DNA of 64,000 nucleotides from assembly GCA_020524525.2 (NCBI GenBank), contig CP129018.1:806001-870000 (forward strand), in the 5' to 3' direction. The notes below the pieces were generated by a model. It had not been told where the DNA came from and made no database searches. It saw nothing but the letters and a program-made list of their open reading frames with translations. This DNA is from Bacillus tianshenii. Lineage in GTDB: Bacteria; Bacillota; Bacilli; Bacillales; Bacillaceae_N. Position 1 is the stretch's first letter. Each line of letters starts with the position of its first letter. The position numbers and the translations under genes were made by a program. Positions 26,928 to 36,557 of the stretch are shown here, one piece after another.

Positions 26928-28778
26928 ATGAATCAGCCAATGGCGCTTACATTTCTTATTTTAGCGGTTACGACCGGCTTTTTTATTGCGGGAAAATTTC
27001 GCACAGATGTCGTGGCAGTCGGGTCGATGCTGGCACTTGTTTTGTTTGGCATTATTACGCCGGCTGAGGCTCTTAGCGGCTTTTCCAATTCGATTGTTAT
27101 TATGATTGCCGGCCTCTTTGTAGTTGGGGCGGGAATCTTTAAGACAGGGCTTGCAAAATTAATCGGGGACCAGCTTCTCCGCTTAGCAGGCAAAAATGAA
27201 ACCAAACTATTGATTGTCGTGATGCTTGTTGTCGCCGTGTTCAGCGGGTTTATGAGTAATACCGGCACAGTGGCAGTGCTCCTGCCTGTTGTCATGAGCC
27301 TGGCGCTTGATATGCGTGTCAGCCCTTCAAAGTTCTTAATTCCGCTTGCTTATGCAAGCAGCTTAGGCGGGGTGTTGACGTTAATCGGAACACCGCCAAA
27401 CCTTGTTGTTAGTCAAACATTGAAGGAATATGAGTTTGAGAAGCTTAGTTTCTTTGACTTCACGCCAATCGGGCTTGTCGCTCTCATAACTGGACTTGTC
27501 TTTATGGTTACGATTGGCCGTAAGCTGCTTCCAGCCCATCCTGTCGATGAATCAGAAGGAAATGAGCTTTCACCACAGCAGCTGGCAACCTACTATAAGC
27601 TGAAGGATGAACTGTTTTGCTTGCGGGTGCTTCCAGAATCAACTGCGATAGGCAAAACATTAGCTGAATTAAAGGTGCGTGACCACTATCATTTAACTGT
27701 CGTTGAGATTGACCGCCGTGAAGGCGATCGCTTTACATTATTAGGGCAAATGCGTCACCGCTCAGCAGCGTCATGTAGTATTTTTCAAAAGGACGACGTC
27801 CTCTTCTTGCTTGGGAAGAAGGAAAATATTATGCATTTTGCGGAAAAATATCAGCTTGCATTTGAGTCAATGGATGCTGAAGCAAGAACAGAACGGCTTA
27901 TTTCCAAAGAGCTAGGTTTATCGGAAATCATTCTTAGTGCTCATTCTTCCTTTATTAATCGAACGGTAGCTGAGTTAAACTTCCGGGAGAAATATAACTT
28001 AAATGTGCTGGCGATAAATCGGAAAGGGCGCTATATTCGCGGCGACTTGATTCATGAAAAGCTTCGTTTCGGGGATGCCTTGTTAGTGCACGGGGAATGG
28101 CGGCAAATTGAACTGCTCGGCAAGGATACAGCCAATGTGATCCTAACAGGGGCGGTTGATGAGCATGCAGGAACGGCTTATGCAAAAGGGAAAGCACCAA
28201 TTGCGGCATTGATTATGGTCTTCATGCTTGTCTTGATGACGTTTAACCTTGTCCCGAGTGTTATAGCTGTTATTATTGCTGCGTTTTTGATGCTTGTTTC
28301 AGGATGTTTGCGCAATATGGATGATGCCTACCGTAATATCAACTGGGAAAGTGTCGTGCTCATTGCGGCCATGCTTCCGATGTCAACGGCACTTGAGAAA
28401 ACAGGCGGGGTTGAGCTCGTTTCAGAAGGACTTGTTGGGGCGCTTGGCAGCTACGGACCTGTTGCTGTGATGGCAGGATTCTATTTTGTTACGATGCTCT
28501 TAAGCCAGTTTATTAGTAATACAGCAACGGCCGTTATTTTTGCGCCGATTGCAATCACCTCTGCTGTCAGCATGGGCGTCAGTCCGTATCCGTTGTTGTT
28601 ATCTGTATCAGTTGCGGCTAGTATGGCATTTGCAACACCAGTCGCCTCACCGACAAATGCACTCGTCTTAACAGCAGGCGGCTATCGCTTCAGCGACTTT
28701 GTCAAAGTCGGCGTACCGCTGCAAATCATCCTAATGATTGTCATGATGTTCGCGATACCACTGTTCTTCCCATTTTGA
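26928..28778 (+). CDS. SLC13-family permease with two TrkA-C domains
   Basis: The 616-residue membrane protein has an N-terminal set of helices with SNTGTVAVLLPV and GTPPNLVVSQTL (sodium/anion symporter motifs), two soluble TrkA-C-like domains (about 205-400), and a C-terminal set of helices with SNTATAVIFAPIAI and ATPVASPTNALV. SLC13-related permeases carry dicarboxylates, sulfate or arsenite; the cargo here is not evident. ATG 26928 behind GAGGTGAAGG was chosen. Confidence 0.87.
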   Translation: MNQPMALTFLILAVTTGFFIAGKFRTDVVAVGSMLALVLFGIITPAEALSGFSNSIVIMIAGLFVVGAGIFKTGLAKLIGDQLLRLAGKNETKLLIVVMLVVAVFSGFMSNTGTVAVLLPVVMSLALDMRVSPSKFLIPLAYASSLGGVLTLIGTPPNLVVSQTLKEYEFEKLSFFDFTPIGLVALITGLVFMVTIGRKLLPAHPVDESEGNELSPQQLATYYKLKDELFCLRVLPESTAIGKTLAELKVRDHYHLTVVEIDRREGDRFTLLGQMRHRSAASCSIFQKDDVLFLLGKKENIMHFAEKYQLAFESMDAEARTERLISKELGLSEIILSAHSSFINRTVAELNFREKYNLNVLAINRKGRYIRGDLIHEKLRFGDALLVHGEWRQIELLGKDTANVILTGAVDEHAGTAYAKGKAPIAALIMVFMLVLMTFNLVPSVIAVIIAAFLMLVSGCLRNMDDAYRNINWESVVLIAAMLPMSTALEKTGGVELVSEGLVGALGSYGPVAVMAGFYFVTMLLSQFISNTATAVIFAPIAITSAVSMGVSPYPLLLSVSVAASMAFATPVASPTNALVLTAGGYRFSDFVKVGVPLQIILMIVMMFAIPLFFPF

Positions 28779-28781
28779 TAG

Positions 28782-28813
28782 AAAAGGCCGCATAGCTGCT
28801 ATGCGGTCTTTTC
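28782..28813. terminator. bidirectional terminator
   Basis: Stem aaaaggccgcatag / ctatgcggtctttt between convergent genes. Confidence 0.85.
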
Positions 28814-29668
28814 CTTTAGCTCAACTTGTTTATTTTTCATAAACATATAGAAGGACGCACCGAAAATCACAAAGTAACCGATAATGCTCCACATATCAGG
28901 CACTTGCTCGAACACAATTGTGCTTATGAGCGCCGAGAACAAAATATTTGTATAGAAAAAGATCGAAATTTCCCGTGCTGGTGCGAACTTGTAGGCAAGG
29001 GTGATGCCGAATTGTCCAAGTGTGGCAAAGACACCTGCGAGAAGAAGGTAGATAACCTGGCCCCATGTCATCGGCTCATAGAAAAGAATCGCAAACGGCA
29101 GTAAGGAAACCGTTAAAAAGAATGAAAAGTAAAACACAACCGTATAAAACTTTTCCCGTTCCCCTAACACCCGCAATACAGTATAAGCACCAGCTGCGAA
29201 TACAGCAGACATCAGCCCTGCCATGTAAGGCACCGTTTCTAGAGAGAATTGCGGCTTAATAATTAATAAAGACCCTAATAAGGCAACCACCACGGCCGCT
29301 GTTTGATAAAACTTTGCTTTTTCCTTTAAGAAAACAGCTGAAAAGAATATTAATAGAAACGGACTCAGCTTATTCAACATATCGGCATCTGATAAGACAA
29401 GCTTGTCTAATGAATAAAAGTAAAACACAATGCCAAGCGTTCCGAGTGCTGAACGCAGTAATAAGTATTTTTGATTTTCCTTCTTGCCGAACAAACGCTC
29501 TTTGTAGTGCACGACGAACCCAAAGGAAATAAGGGCAGACACGAAGTTTCGAAACAATGTCTTCTGAAACGTCGGCACGTCGCCTGAAAGCTTCACAAAG
29601 GTCGACATCATTGCAAAGCCGAAGGCAGAGAGCAGAAGGAGCAAGATTCCTTTATCTTTGTTGCTCAT
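28799..29668 (-). CDS. EamA/DMT-family transporter
   Basis: The 289-residue protein has ten hydrophobic helices in two homologous halves, as in drug/metabolite exporters (RhaT/YdcZ-like EamA). Start ATG 29668 is six bases after GGAGG; ATG 29674 lies within that site. Substrate unknown. The Lys-rich C-terminus is cytoplasmic. Confidence 0.85.
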   Translation of the reverse strand: MSNKDKGILLLLLSAFGFAMMSTFVKLSGDVPTFQKTLFRNFVSALISFGFVVHYKERLFGKKENQKYLLLRSALGTLGIVFYFYSLDKLVLSDADMLNKLSPFLLIFFSAVFLKEKAKFYQTAAVVVALLGSLLIIKPQFSLETVPYMAGLMSAVFAAGAYTVLRVLGEREKFYTVVFYFSFFLTVSLLPFAILFYEPMTWGQVIYLLLAGVFATLGQFGITLAYKFAPAREISIFFYTNILFSALISTIVFEQVPDMWSIIGYFVIFGASFYMFMKNKQVELKEKTA

Positions 29669-29822
29669 CGTCATCCTCCATCATCTTTTATAATCACGAC
29701 TACCATTATAAAGGGTTTGCGCATTAATTTTTAGGAATCTGCTTGCAACCGTTGTGTGCTAAAAATTTGTTTATGTGCGTACAATGCTATAATAGGAAGA
29801 AAAGAAAGAGGGGGAGTGCCTG

Positions 29823-30644
29823 ATGATTCAGTTTCGCAACGAGCATGTCACGGTCTTTCAAAGTGCTTTATTTCAAACGAATTCCACTGTCGTCGAAACA
29901 AAGGATATGGTGCTAGTCGTTGACCCGACATGGCTGCCGCATGAAGTAGAAGAGATTCGTGCTTATGTAGAGCGCGTGCGGAGCGGCAGACTTGTCTATG
30001 TGCTGTACACACATGCGGACTTTGACCACATTCTCGGGAGCGGAGCGTTTAAAGATGCGAAAATGATTGGCAGTGCCGCGATGGCCAAGCTTGAGGATAA
30101 GCAGCGCCGCGTCGAGCAAATCTTGCAATTTGATGCGGACTTTTATGCAGCGCGGCCTTATCCCGTCGCATTTCCAACACTGCATCATGAAATTGAAAAC
30201 GATGGGGAAAGCATTCAAGTCGGTAACACACGCTTAACGTTTTTCTTAACACCAGGCCATACGCATGATGGACTAGCCTGCTTAGTCGAACCGCTCGGGC
30301 TGCTGATTGCGGGTGATTACTTGTCGAATGTCGAGTTTCCATTTATTGAAGACAGCGAAGCGTACGAGCAAACGATGCAGGCATTTGACCATATCTTGAG
30401 TGACAATACGATTCGCCTGCTTGTCCCGGGGCACGGAACGGTTACAGATTGCCAGCACGAAATCCGCAAACGAATTCGCCAATCATCAAGCTACATCGAA
30501 CGGCTTCGAACCGAAGTCAAATGTGAAAAAAATGAATTAGCAGCCGAAATAAAGAAGAGCTACCGTTATTACCGCGGTTTACTGAAAGAACATGAGTCCA
30601 ATAAGCAAGTGATTCGCAAAGAACTCGGATTGGAGACAACATGA
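29823..30644 (+). CDS. metallo-beta-lactamase-fold hydrolase
   Basis: The 273-residue soluble enzyme has zinc ligands in THADFDH, PGHTHDGL, GDYLSN and PGHGTV. The specific substrate cannot be told. AGAGGGGGAG precedes ATG. It overlaps the next gene (ATGA), so the hydrolase and the membrane protein are co-translated. Confidence 0.85.
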   Translation: MIQFRNEHVTVFQSALFQTNSTVVETKDMVLVVDPTWLPHEVEEIRAYVERVRSGRLVYVLYTHADFDHILGSGAFKDAKMIGSAAMAKLEDKQRRVEQILQFDADFYAARPYPVAFPTLHHEIENDGESIQVGNTRLTFFLTPGHTHDGLACLVEPLGLLIAGDYLSNVEFPFIEDSEAYEQTMQAFDHILSDNTIRLLVPGHGTVTDCQHEIRKRIRQSSSYIERLRTEVKCEKNELAAEIKKSYRYYRGLLKEHESNKQVIRKELGLETT

Positions 30645-31270
30645 AAAAGCCAATAATTGAAATTCTCTTTTATCTTGTATTGCCGATTGCTATCTGGAAA
30701 TATGGACGCGAGCCGCTTGGCGATTATTACGCGATGCTCTTTTCGACAGTGCCGGCGATCCTCTATACGATTTACAGCTTCTTTAAGGAAAAGCAATTCA
30801 ACGTAACGGGTCTGTTTCTTGTGATGACGATGACAATTAGTACGGTGCTTAGCATTATGAGCGGCGGAGCAGAGGAGATGCTGTGGGTCGGCGTCTATAT
30901 GAACTTCGGCTTGGCTGGCTTTTGGCTGCTGACGATGCTGGTTGGCAAGCCGTTTGTCCTTTACTTTGCTGTTGACCTTGGCTACGTCCAAGGCTATCCG
31001 CGTGAGGAAAGCAGGGCGCTTTTCTTTAAGAAGGAAAATATGCGGTACTTTTATGGTCTTACGTTTTTCTGTTTGATTCGCGATGTGCTCGAAGGCTTCT
31101 TGCGAATTTATTTAATCTATACGGTCGGAGTAAATGGCTATGATAAAATTTTGTTCATTCACCGTTCTGTCGGCTGGGGCTTCACACTTCTTTTAGCCCT
31201 CTTGATTATGTATACATACCGCAAGATTCAGCAAAACATCGGTCCGAAGCCGCCGCTTGTCGTGGAATAA
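30641..31270 (+). CDS. VC0807-like membrane protein
   Basis: The 209-residue protein has about six helices. Its pattern (YLVLPIAIWKYGREPLG at the start, a central FTVG-like region, then YPREESRALFFKKEN) resembles the VC0807 family of unknown function. It is coupled to the MBL hydrolase upstream. Confidence 0.6.
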   Translation: MKKPIIEILFYLVLPIAIWKYGREPLGDYYAMLFSTVPAILYTIYSFFKEKQFNVTGLFLVMTMTISTVLSIMSGGAEEMLWVGVYMNFGLAGFWLLTMLVGKPFVLYFAVDLGYVQGYPREESRALFFKKENMRYFYGLTFFCLIRDVLEGFLRIYLIYTVGVNGYDKILFIHRSVGWGFTLLLALLIMYTYRKIQQNIGPKPPLVVE

Positions 31271-31288
31271 GCAACGGTTTGCTTGTTT

Positions 31289-31314
31289 GTTTAACGAAAA
31301 ATCACATCGGGTAC
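31289..31314 (+). promoter_or_regulatory. candidate sigma-B promoter of the YfhE-like gene
   Basis: GTTTAA at 31289-31294, a 14-base spacer, and GGGTAC at 31309-31314 match the Bacillus sigma-B consensus GTTTAA-N12-14-GGGTAT (six of six and five of six). It lies about 50 bases before the small gene. Confidence 0.65.
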
Positions 31315-31363
31315 AGCTCTACTAAGAGACAAATAACAATCAACTTGAAAAGGAGAGGTACCG

Positions 31364-31498
31364 ATGGAAAAGAATAAGATTCCTTACAAAGGCATTAATA
31401 CAGACAAAAATAACGGACTAAGCAGTGCGCAAGAAGTGCACTATCCGAAAGAATTCAAGAAAGCATACAAAGCAGAAGAACGTGAACGTGGAAAGTAA
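31364..31498 (+). CDS. YfhE-like small protein
   Basis: A 44-residue basic protein behind AAGGAGAGG. The segment DKNNGLSSAQEVHYPKEFK recalls the Bacillus YfhE family of unknown function. In B. subtilis yfhE belongs to the sigma-B stress group as I recall it, which agrees with the promoter upstream. It is followed by its own terminator. Confidence 0.6.
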   Translation: MEKNKIPYKGINTDKNNGLSSAQEVHYPKEFKKAYKAEERERGK

Positions 31499-31505
31499 AC
31501 GATGA

Positions 31506-31535
31506 AGAAGGCGGGCGAAATGCTCGTCTTTTTTC
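31506..31535 (+). terminator. terminator after the YfhE-like gene
   Basis: Stem aaggcgggc / gctcgtctt with G.U pairs and a T run. Confidence 0.7.
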
Positions 31536-31558
31536 TTTTTATTCTGAAAATTACCTGT

Positions 31559-31583
31559 TATAATAAGAGTGAATGATCATTCA
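31559..31583 (+). promoter_or_regulatory. fadH promoter with FadR-like operator
   Basis: TATAAT at 31559-31564 is followed by the perfect palindrome TGAATGATCATTCA (31570-31583). Half-sites TGAATGA/TCATTCA are those of the B. subtilis FadR operator, but there the halves are three bases further apart. The site lies where transcription would start, so binding would block it. Confidence 0.55.
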
Positions 31584-31605
31584 TTTTTACATAGGAGGAG
31601 ATCGG

Positions 31606-32370
31606 ATGAAGGAAGAAGTGGTGATTGTAACAGGTGGTTCGAATGGAATGGGGAAATACATGGCGAAGGAATTTGCGTCGCGCGGTGCGAAGGTAGTGAT
31701 TACTGGCCGAACAGCGGAGAAGCTTGAAGCCGCAAAGCAGGAAATCGAACAGGAAGAAGGGCAAGTGCTTACAGTCGTGATGGACGTGCGCAAGCCAGAA
31801 GATGTGGAGCGCATGCTGAAGGAAGCGGTTGATGCCTTTGGAAAGGTCACCTCACTTGTCAACAATGCAGCCGGTAATTTCATCGTTCCTGCTGAGAAGC
31901 TGTCAGTGAACGGCTGGAATTCGGTTATTGATATCGTCTTGAACGGTACTTTCTATTGCTCCCATACGCTCGGAAATTACTGGATTGATAAGAAAATTCG
32001 CGGCAAGATTATCAATATGGTCGCAACTTATGCGTGGGATGCTGGTCCTGGTGTGATTCATTCCGCAAGTGCGAAAGCAGGGGTGCTTGCGATGACACGG
32101 ACGCTCGCCGTTGAATGGGGCAGAAAGTACGGCATCCGGGTAAATGCGATTGCCCCAGGCCCAATTGACCGAACAGGTGGAGCGGAGAAGCTGTGGGAAT
32201 CAGAAGAAGCCGCCAAGCGTACACTTGCGAGCATTCCGCTAGGGCGTCTCGGTGAACCTGAAGAGATCGGAAAGCTTGCAGCCTTTATACTGTCTGAGGA
32301 TGCCGCTTATATGAATGGTGAAGTCATTACATTAGACGGTGGTCAACAGCTGAATCAATTTCCATTTTAA
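31606..32370 (+). CDS. fadH: 2,4-dienoyl-CoA reductase-like short-chain dehydrogenase
   Basis: The 254-residue SDR has the cofactor motif TGGSNGMGKYMA, the NNAAGNFIVP segment typical of dienoyl-CoA reductases, and VEWGRKYGIRVNAIAPGPI. It should act in beta-oxidation of unsaturated fatty acids. ATG 31606 behind TAGGAGGAG was chosen. Synteny with B. subtilis ykuF and the FadR-like operator agree. It seems monocistronic. Confidence 0.85.
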   Translation: MKEEVVIVTGGSNGMGKYMAKEFASRGAKVVITGRTAEKLEAAKQEIEQEEGQVLTVVMDVRKPEDVERMLKEAVDAFGKVTSLVNNAAGNFIVPAEKLSVNGWNSVIDIVLNGTFYCSHTLGNYWIDKKIRGKIINMVATYAWDAGPGVIHSASAKAGVLAMTRTLAVEWGRKYGIRVNAIAPGPIDRTGGAEKLWESEEAAKRTLASIPLGRLGEPEEIGKLAAFILSEDAAYMNGEVITLDGGQQLNQFPF

Positions 32371-32503
32371 AAATGGTGTCCGCGCAGGCCGCATGTTTTT
32401 GGTCTGCGTGTTATTTTTTGTGCGAAATCATCATTTAAGCAGGAATTTTGCAGAAAAGTGGCAAATGATACATATATAGATCGAAAAGGGGAGTGTAGAC
32501 GAT

Positions 32504-33688
32504 ATGAAAGAATTAAATCCACCAAACCGATTACTAATGGGGCCTGGTCCGAGTAATGTATCTCCAGAGGTGCTGCGTGCCATGTCAACGCCGCTTCTTG
32601 GGCATCTTGACCCAGCATTTTTGGAAATTATGAATGAAACGATGGACCTTCTTCGCAAGGTGTATCAAACAGAGAATAAAGTAACACTTGCGATGTCAGG
32701 CACAGGAAGCTCTGGTATGGAAACATTGTTTGTCAACCTTGTTGAAGAAGGGGACAAAGTGATTATCGGAGTAAATGGATTGTTCGGTCAGCGCATGGTT
32801 GATGTAGCAGGCCGTTGTGGTGCAGAAGTGATTGAAGTTCATGCACCGTGGGGTGAAATTATCCCGCCTGAGAAGATCAAACAAGCACTTGAAGAAAATG
32901 AAGGTGTCAAGCTTGTTGGGGTTGTACATGCGGAAACATCTACAGGTGTCAAACAGCCGCTGAAAGAAATCAGTGAGATTGTGCATGCACATGACGCATT
33001 ACTCATTGCCGATATGGTGACATCACTTGGCGGTTCTCCAACTGAAATTGATAAAATTGGTGTTGATGCGGCATACAGTGGTACACAAAAATGCTTAAGC
33101 ATTCCACCTGGACTTGCTCCAGTTACGTTAAATGACAAGGCAGTTGAAGTCATTTCAAAGCGCAAGTCAAAAGTACAAAGCTGGTACTTAGACTTGTCAA
33201 TGATCCAAAATTATTGGAACGATGAGCGTTTCTATCATCATACAGCACCGATTTCAATGGTCTATGCGTTACGTGAAGGCTTGCGCTCGATTGTGGATGA
33301 AGGTCTTGAAAATGTCTATGCCCGCCACGAGCGCTATGGTCAAGCCCTGCAGGCTGGTCTTGAAGCATTAGGCATGAAGCTTGTCGTTGAAAACGATGAG
33401 CACCGTCTTCGTCAGCTTACATCTGTGCACGTGCCGGAAGGATTAGACGAAGCGGCTGCACGAAAACAGCTTCTTGATGATTACGGCTTAGAAGTCGGCG
33501 GCGGTCTTGGTGAATTGAAAGGAAAAGCATGGCGCATCGGCTTGATGGGCTACAATGCAAGCTGGCGTAATGTTACTTTTGCGCTTGCTGCTATTGAAAA
33601 TGTTTTCCGTCAAAACGGCCTTGACGTTCATCCAGGTGCAGGCATCTCTGCTGCAACATCTGCTATTCAAGATTACGCATTTTCATAA
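32504..33688 (+). CDS. class V aminotransferase, PucG/AGXT-like
   Basis: The 394-residue PLP enzyme belongs to the alanine-glyoxylate / serine-pyruvate / (S)-ureidoglycine-glyoxylate aminotransferase family. N-terminal [13 protein letters not shown] and PLP-lysine region [16 protein letters not shown] are characteristic. PucG in B. subtilis serves purine catabolism, but no purine genes lie nearby, so the donor/acceptor pair is not certain. AAAGGGGAG precedes ATG. Single gene between terminators. Confidence 0.85.
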   Translation: MKELNPPNRLLMGPGPSNVSPEVLRAMSTPLLGHLDPAFLEIMNETMDLLRKVYQTENKVTLAMSGTGSSGMETLFVNLVEEGDKVIIGVNGLFGQRMVDVAGRCGAEVIEVHAPWGEIIPPEKIKQALEENEGVKLVGVVHAETSTGVKQPLKEISEIVHAHDALLIADMVTSLGGSPTEIDKIGVDAAYSGTQKCLSIPPGLAPVTLNDKAVEVISKRKSKVQSWYLDLSMIQNYWNDERFYHHTAPISMVYALREGLRSIVDEGLENVYARHERYGQALQAGLEALGMKLVVENDEHRLRQLTSVHVPEGLDEAAARKQLLDDYGLEVGGGLGELKGKAWRIGLMGYNASWRNVTFALAAIENVFRQNGLDVHPGAGISAATSAIQDYAFS

Positions 33689-33697
33689 GAAGAAGCA

Positions 33698-33728
33698 TCA
33701 CCCGTTGGTTAACAGCGGGTGATTTTTT
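33698..33728 (+). terminator. terminator after the aminotransferase gene
   Basis: Stem atcacccgttg / acagcgggtgat with T6. Confidence 0.8.
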
Positions 33729-33762
33729 GTGTAGGAAAAAAGCGTCAATGTTTATTTCCAGC

Positions 33763-33788
33763 GTTTAGGTCATTTTGTTTTCGGAAAT
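33763..33788 (+). promoter_or_regulatory. candidate sigma-B-type promoter
   Basis: GTTTAG (33763-33768), 14 bases, GGAAAT (33783-33788), 38 bases before the SDR start. Five of six and four of six matches; weaker than the site at 31289. Confidence 0.35.
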
Positions 33789-33826
33789 GTTATAGAGCAA
33801 TAGCATATATTTGAGAAGGAGGCAAA

Positions 33827-34699
33827 ATGATGACGAAGGAACAGCATTATCCGCACGGACAGCCGCGGCAGCATCAGAATAAGCAGCCTGGTGAAGAAGG
33901 GAAGATGACCCCGCCGCCGATTTCAGAAGACGCTGATTATAAGAGCGGGAACCGTCTGTTAAATAAAGTGGCACTTATCACAGGCGGTGACAGCGGCATT
34001 GGAAAGTCAGTAGCGATCCACTATGCAAAAGAGGGTGCAGATGTGGCGATTGTCTATTTAGAAGAAGATGATGACGCAAGAGCTACAAAAGCAGAGGTAG
34101 AGCAAGAAGGACGGAAATGTCTCTTAATCGAAGGCGATCTCCGTGATGAGCAATTTTGCAAGGATGCTGTGAAAGCAACGATGGATGCATTCGGAAAGCT
34201 TGATATTTTAATTAACAATGCGGCGGAACAGCATCCACAGCAAAACTTTGAAGACATTACAACCGAACAAATGGAAAAAACCTTCCAAACAAATGTTTTT
34301 TCCATCTTCTACATTACAAAAGCAGCCTTGCCTTTCTTAAAAGAAGGAAGCTCCATTATTAATACATCCTCCATTACGGCATACCAGGGGAACCCGATGT
34401 TGATTGACTATTCATCAACGAAAGGGGCGATTGTAGCCCTCACTCGTTCCTTATCGATTAACCTCGCTTCAAAAGGCATTCGTGTGAACTCAGTCGCGCC
34501 CGGACCAATTTGGACGCCGTTAATTCCATCGACATTCCCAGCAGATAAGGTGGAACAATTCGGTACCGATACACCGATGGGTCGCCCGGGTCAGCCTGAG
34601 GAGCTCGCGCCAAGCTACGTCTTTCTCGGTTCAGATGAATCGTCTTATATTTCAGGACAAACGATTCACGTTAACGGCGGTACTGTTGTCAACGGGTAA
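33827..34699 (+). CDS. short-chain dehydrogenase, general stress protein 39 (YdaD)-like
   Basis: The 290-residue SDR has a Gln/His/Pro-rich N-terminal tail (about 1-40) before the Rossmann motif TGGDSGIGKSVA, then NNAAEQHPQ, catalytic YSSTKGA and VNSVAPGPIWTPLIP. This extended type includes B. subtilis YdaD (GSP39) and YhxC. Natural substrate unknown. ATG 33827 or 33830 behind AAGGAGG. A sigma-B-like promoter upstream fits a stress role. Confidence 0.85.
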   Translation: MMTKEQHYPHGQPRQHQNKQPGEEGKMTPPPISEDADYKSGNRLLNKVALITGGDSGIGKSVAIHYAKEGADVAIVYLEEDDDARATKAEVEQEGRKCLLIEGDLRDEQFCKDAVKATMDAFGKLDILINNAAEQHPQQNFEDITTEQMEKTFQTNVFSIFYITKAALPFLKEGSSIINTSSITAYQGNPMLIDYSSTKGAIVALTRSLSINLASKGIRVNSVAPGPIWTPLIPSTFPADKVEQFGTDTPMGRPGQPEELAPSYVFLGSDESSYISGQTIHVNGGTVVNG

Positions 34700-34703
34700 A
34701 CGA

Positions 34704-34745
34704 AGAGAGTTGATGTTAGAACACCTAACATCAACTCTCTTTTTA
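34704..34745 (+). terminator. terminator after the stress SDR gene
   Basis: Perfect 16-bp stem agagagttgatgttag / ctaacatcaactctct and T5. Confidence 0.9.
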
Positions 34746-34901
34746 TAGGCAAAATTCTTTACCTTATTATCAAATTAAAGTAATATGAAAGAGAACATAT
34801 GGTTGGATTGGTGATTAGAGGTTAATCATTACCCGAATTATGCTAAAATAGAGAAAAGTAAAGCTGGAAAGCTGTTTGTTTTCGTAGAGGAGGTTTTGAA
34901 G

Positions 34902-36116
34902 ATGGACCCGTTAGATATTCTAACAAACAAAGAACATATTCTTCCATATTTCCAACCCATTTTTAGTGCAGATGAGCATCGTGTTGCAGGTTATGAAGTG
35001 CTTGGACGTATTCAAGATGGGGATCATATACGCAGCCTGGGGCCATTTTTTCATGATGAATCGATTCCAGAAGAATACCGCTTAGAGATTGATGATCTCG
35101 TTTTACATATGGCGCTTGACCGTTTGCTTGAAGATGAGGATAACAGCTTAATCGTCTTTATTAACCGAGATGCAAATTTATTGATGCCTGACAGAGGGGA
35201 ATCACTGCTTAGCATCCTGCTTTCCTATCGTGAGCGTGGCTTGTCGTTGAACCGCGTTGTGATTGAAGTGAGCGAGCATGACTTTACAGGCGATATCGAA
35301 ACATTGAATCATTTATTTACATACTTTCGTACATATGGCATTCAGCTTGCGGTTGATAATGTCGGGAAAGATGGCAGTAATCTTGACAGGCTGCGGTTAT
35401 TACAGCCGGATATTTTTAAGGTCGATTTGCGCATGCTAAAGAAAACGAGTGATGCCCGTACTTATCAAGATGTGCTGTACTCGTTGTCGATGCTGGCTCG
35501 AAAAATTGGTGCGGCATTGATGTATGAAGATATTGAAGCAGAATTTCAGCTGCAATATGCGTGGCGACACGGCGGGCGGTATTACCAAGGCTATTATTTA
35601 GGTGAGCCTGGCCCTGATTTTATTGAAGCAACCTGTCAGCAAACAGAAATCCGCCAAAGCTTTGATCGGTTTATTAGCCGTGAAAAGAATAAGCTGCAAG
35701 CACAATATATAGTCGCAAATCAATTTGCGGAAAAACTACAGCCTGTCTGTGCTAAATTTAAAACACGGGACTTCGATGGGTTGATTGAACAAGCGGCTAA
35801 AGTTCTTCACAGTGAGTCATTTCGCATTTATATTTGTGACGAGCACGGCTTTCAGCAATCATCGAATATTTTTAAGCGTGATGGTGAGTGGCAGCTTCAG
35901 CCTGATTATCTCCAAAAGAATTGGAGCTGGCGTCCGTACTTTTTGGAAAACATTGTGCGCATGAATTTTGAAAAGCGCGGCATCTTATCCGATGTCTACA
36001 GTGATATCGAAACAGGCGAAACGATTCGGACATATTCGTATCCATTAGAAGGCAATTATTACCTCTTTATTGATATCGCATATGATTTCTTATTTGAACG
36101 GGATGAATTGTTGTAA
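34902..36116 (+). CDS. ykuI: YkuI-like EAL-domain protein
   Basis: The 404-residue protein has an EAL domain (about 1-245) in which the signature is YEVLGRI and the DDFGTG-like loop is VDNVGKDGSN, followed by a PAS-like YkuI C-terminal domain (about 250-400). B. subtilis YkuI has the same EVL form and binds cyclic di-GMP; whether it hydrolyses it is uncertain. ATG 34902 is eight bases after GAGGAGG; TTG 34896 is too close. Confidence 0.9.
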   Translation: MDPLDILTNKEHILPYFQPIFSADEHRVAGYEVLGRIQDGDHIRSLGPFFHDESIPEEYRLEIDDLVLHMALDRLLEDEDNSLIVFINRDANLLMPDRGESLLSILLSYRERGLSLNRVVIEVSEHDFTGDIETLNHLFTYFRTYGIQLAVDNVGKDGSNLDRLRLLQPDIFKVDLRMLKKTSDARTYQDVLYSLSMLARKIGAALMYEDIEAEFQLQYAWRHGGRYYQGYYLGEPGPDFIEATCQQTEIRQSFDRFISREKNKLQAQYIVANQFAEKLQPVCAKFKTRDFDGLIEQAAKVLHSESFRIYICDEHGFQQSSNIFKRDGEWQLQPDYLQKNWSWRPYFLENIVRMNFEKRGILSDVYSDIETGETIRTYSYPLEGNYYLFIDIAYDFLFERDELL

Positions 36117-36200
36117 GTGAAGCGCGTCTTATTTGTATAAGCTTGTGCATTTTGAGGGAAGGTATGCATAGAAAGAGCTTAACGCAAATGAGGTGAACAG

Positions 36201-36440
36201 ATGAGTCAATTTGTGTATGCACTGCTGGCTTTGATTTTCATTACATCACTTATTTCACTCGTTTACACGTACCAAATCGGAAAACAAATGGAGAAGGCGA
36301 ACAGTGAATATGATAAGGAAGTGAACACAAGCGTCCGCGCCCATCATATTCTACGCAACCCTGTTTTTCTCTCTTATATCATAGCGAGTGTGCTGATTAT
36401 CTTCTATCTAATGTACTTAATCATGCGCGGTCCTGTCTAA
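36201..36440 (+). CDS. small two-helix membrane protein
   Basis: The 79-residue protein has helices at about 5-25 and 56-76 with a charged segment between (QIGKQMEKANSEYDKEV). GAGGTGAACAG precedes ATG. It follows ykuI with 84 bases between and may share its transcript. Not recognised. Confidence 0.65.
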   Translation: MSQFVYALLALIFITSLISLVYTYQIGKQMEKANSEYDKEVNTSVRAHHILRNPVFLSYIIASVLIIFYLMYLIMRGPV

Positions 36441-36444
36441 GCAC

Positions 36445-36477
36445 GAAGCTTCATCCATATGGGTGGGGCTTTTTTTA
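36445..36477 (+). terminator. terminator after the small membrane protein gene
   Basis: Stem gaagcttcatcc / gggtggggcttt with G.U pairs and T7. Confidence 0.7.
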
Positions 36478-36557
36478 TTAGTAAATTAAGCCAAGATACA
36501 TTTCCGAAACAGGATGCATAGGATATTTTTAGAAATCCTTGAAGGGAATGAGTTTGA

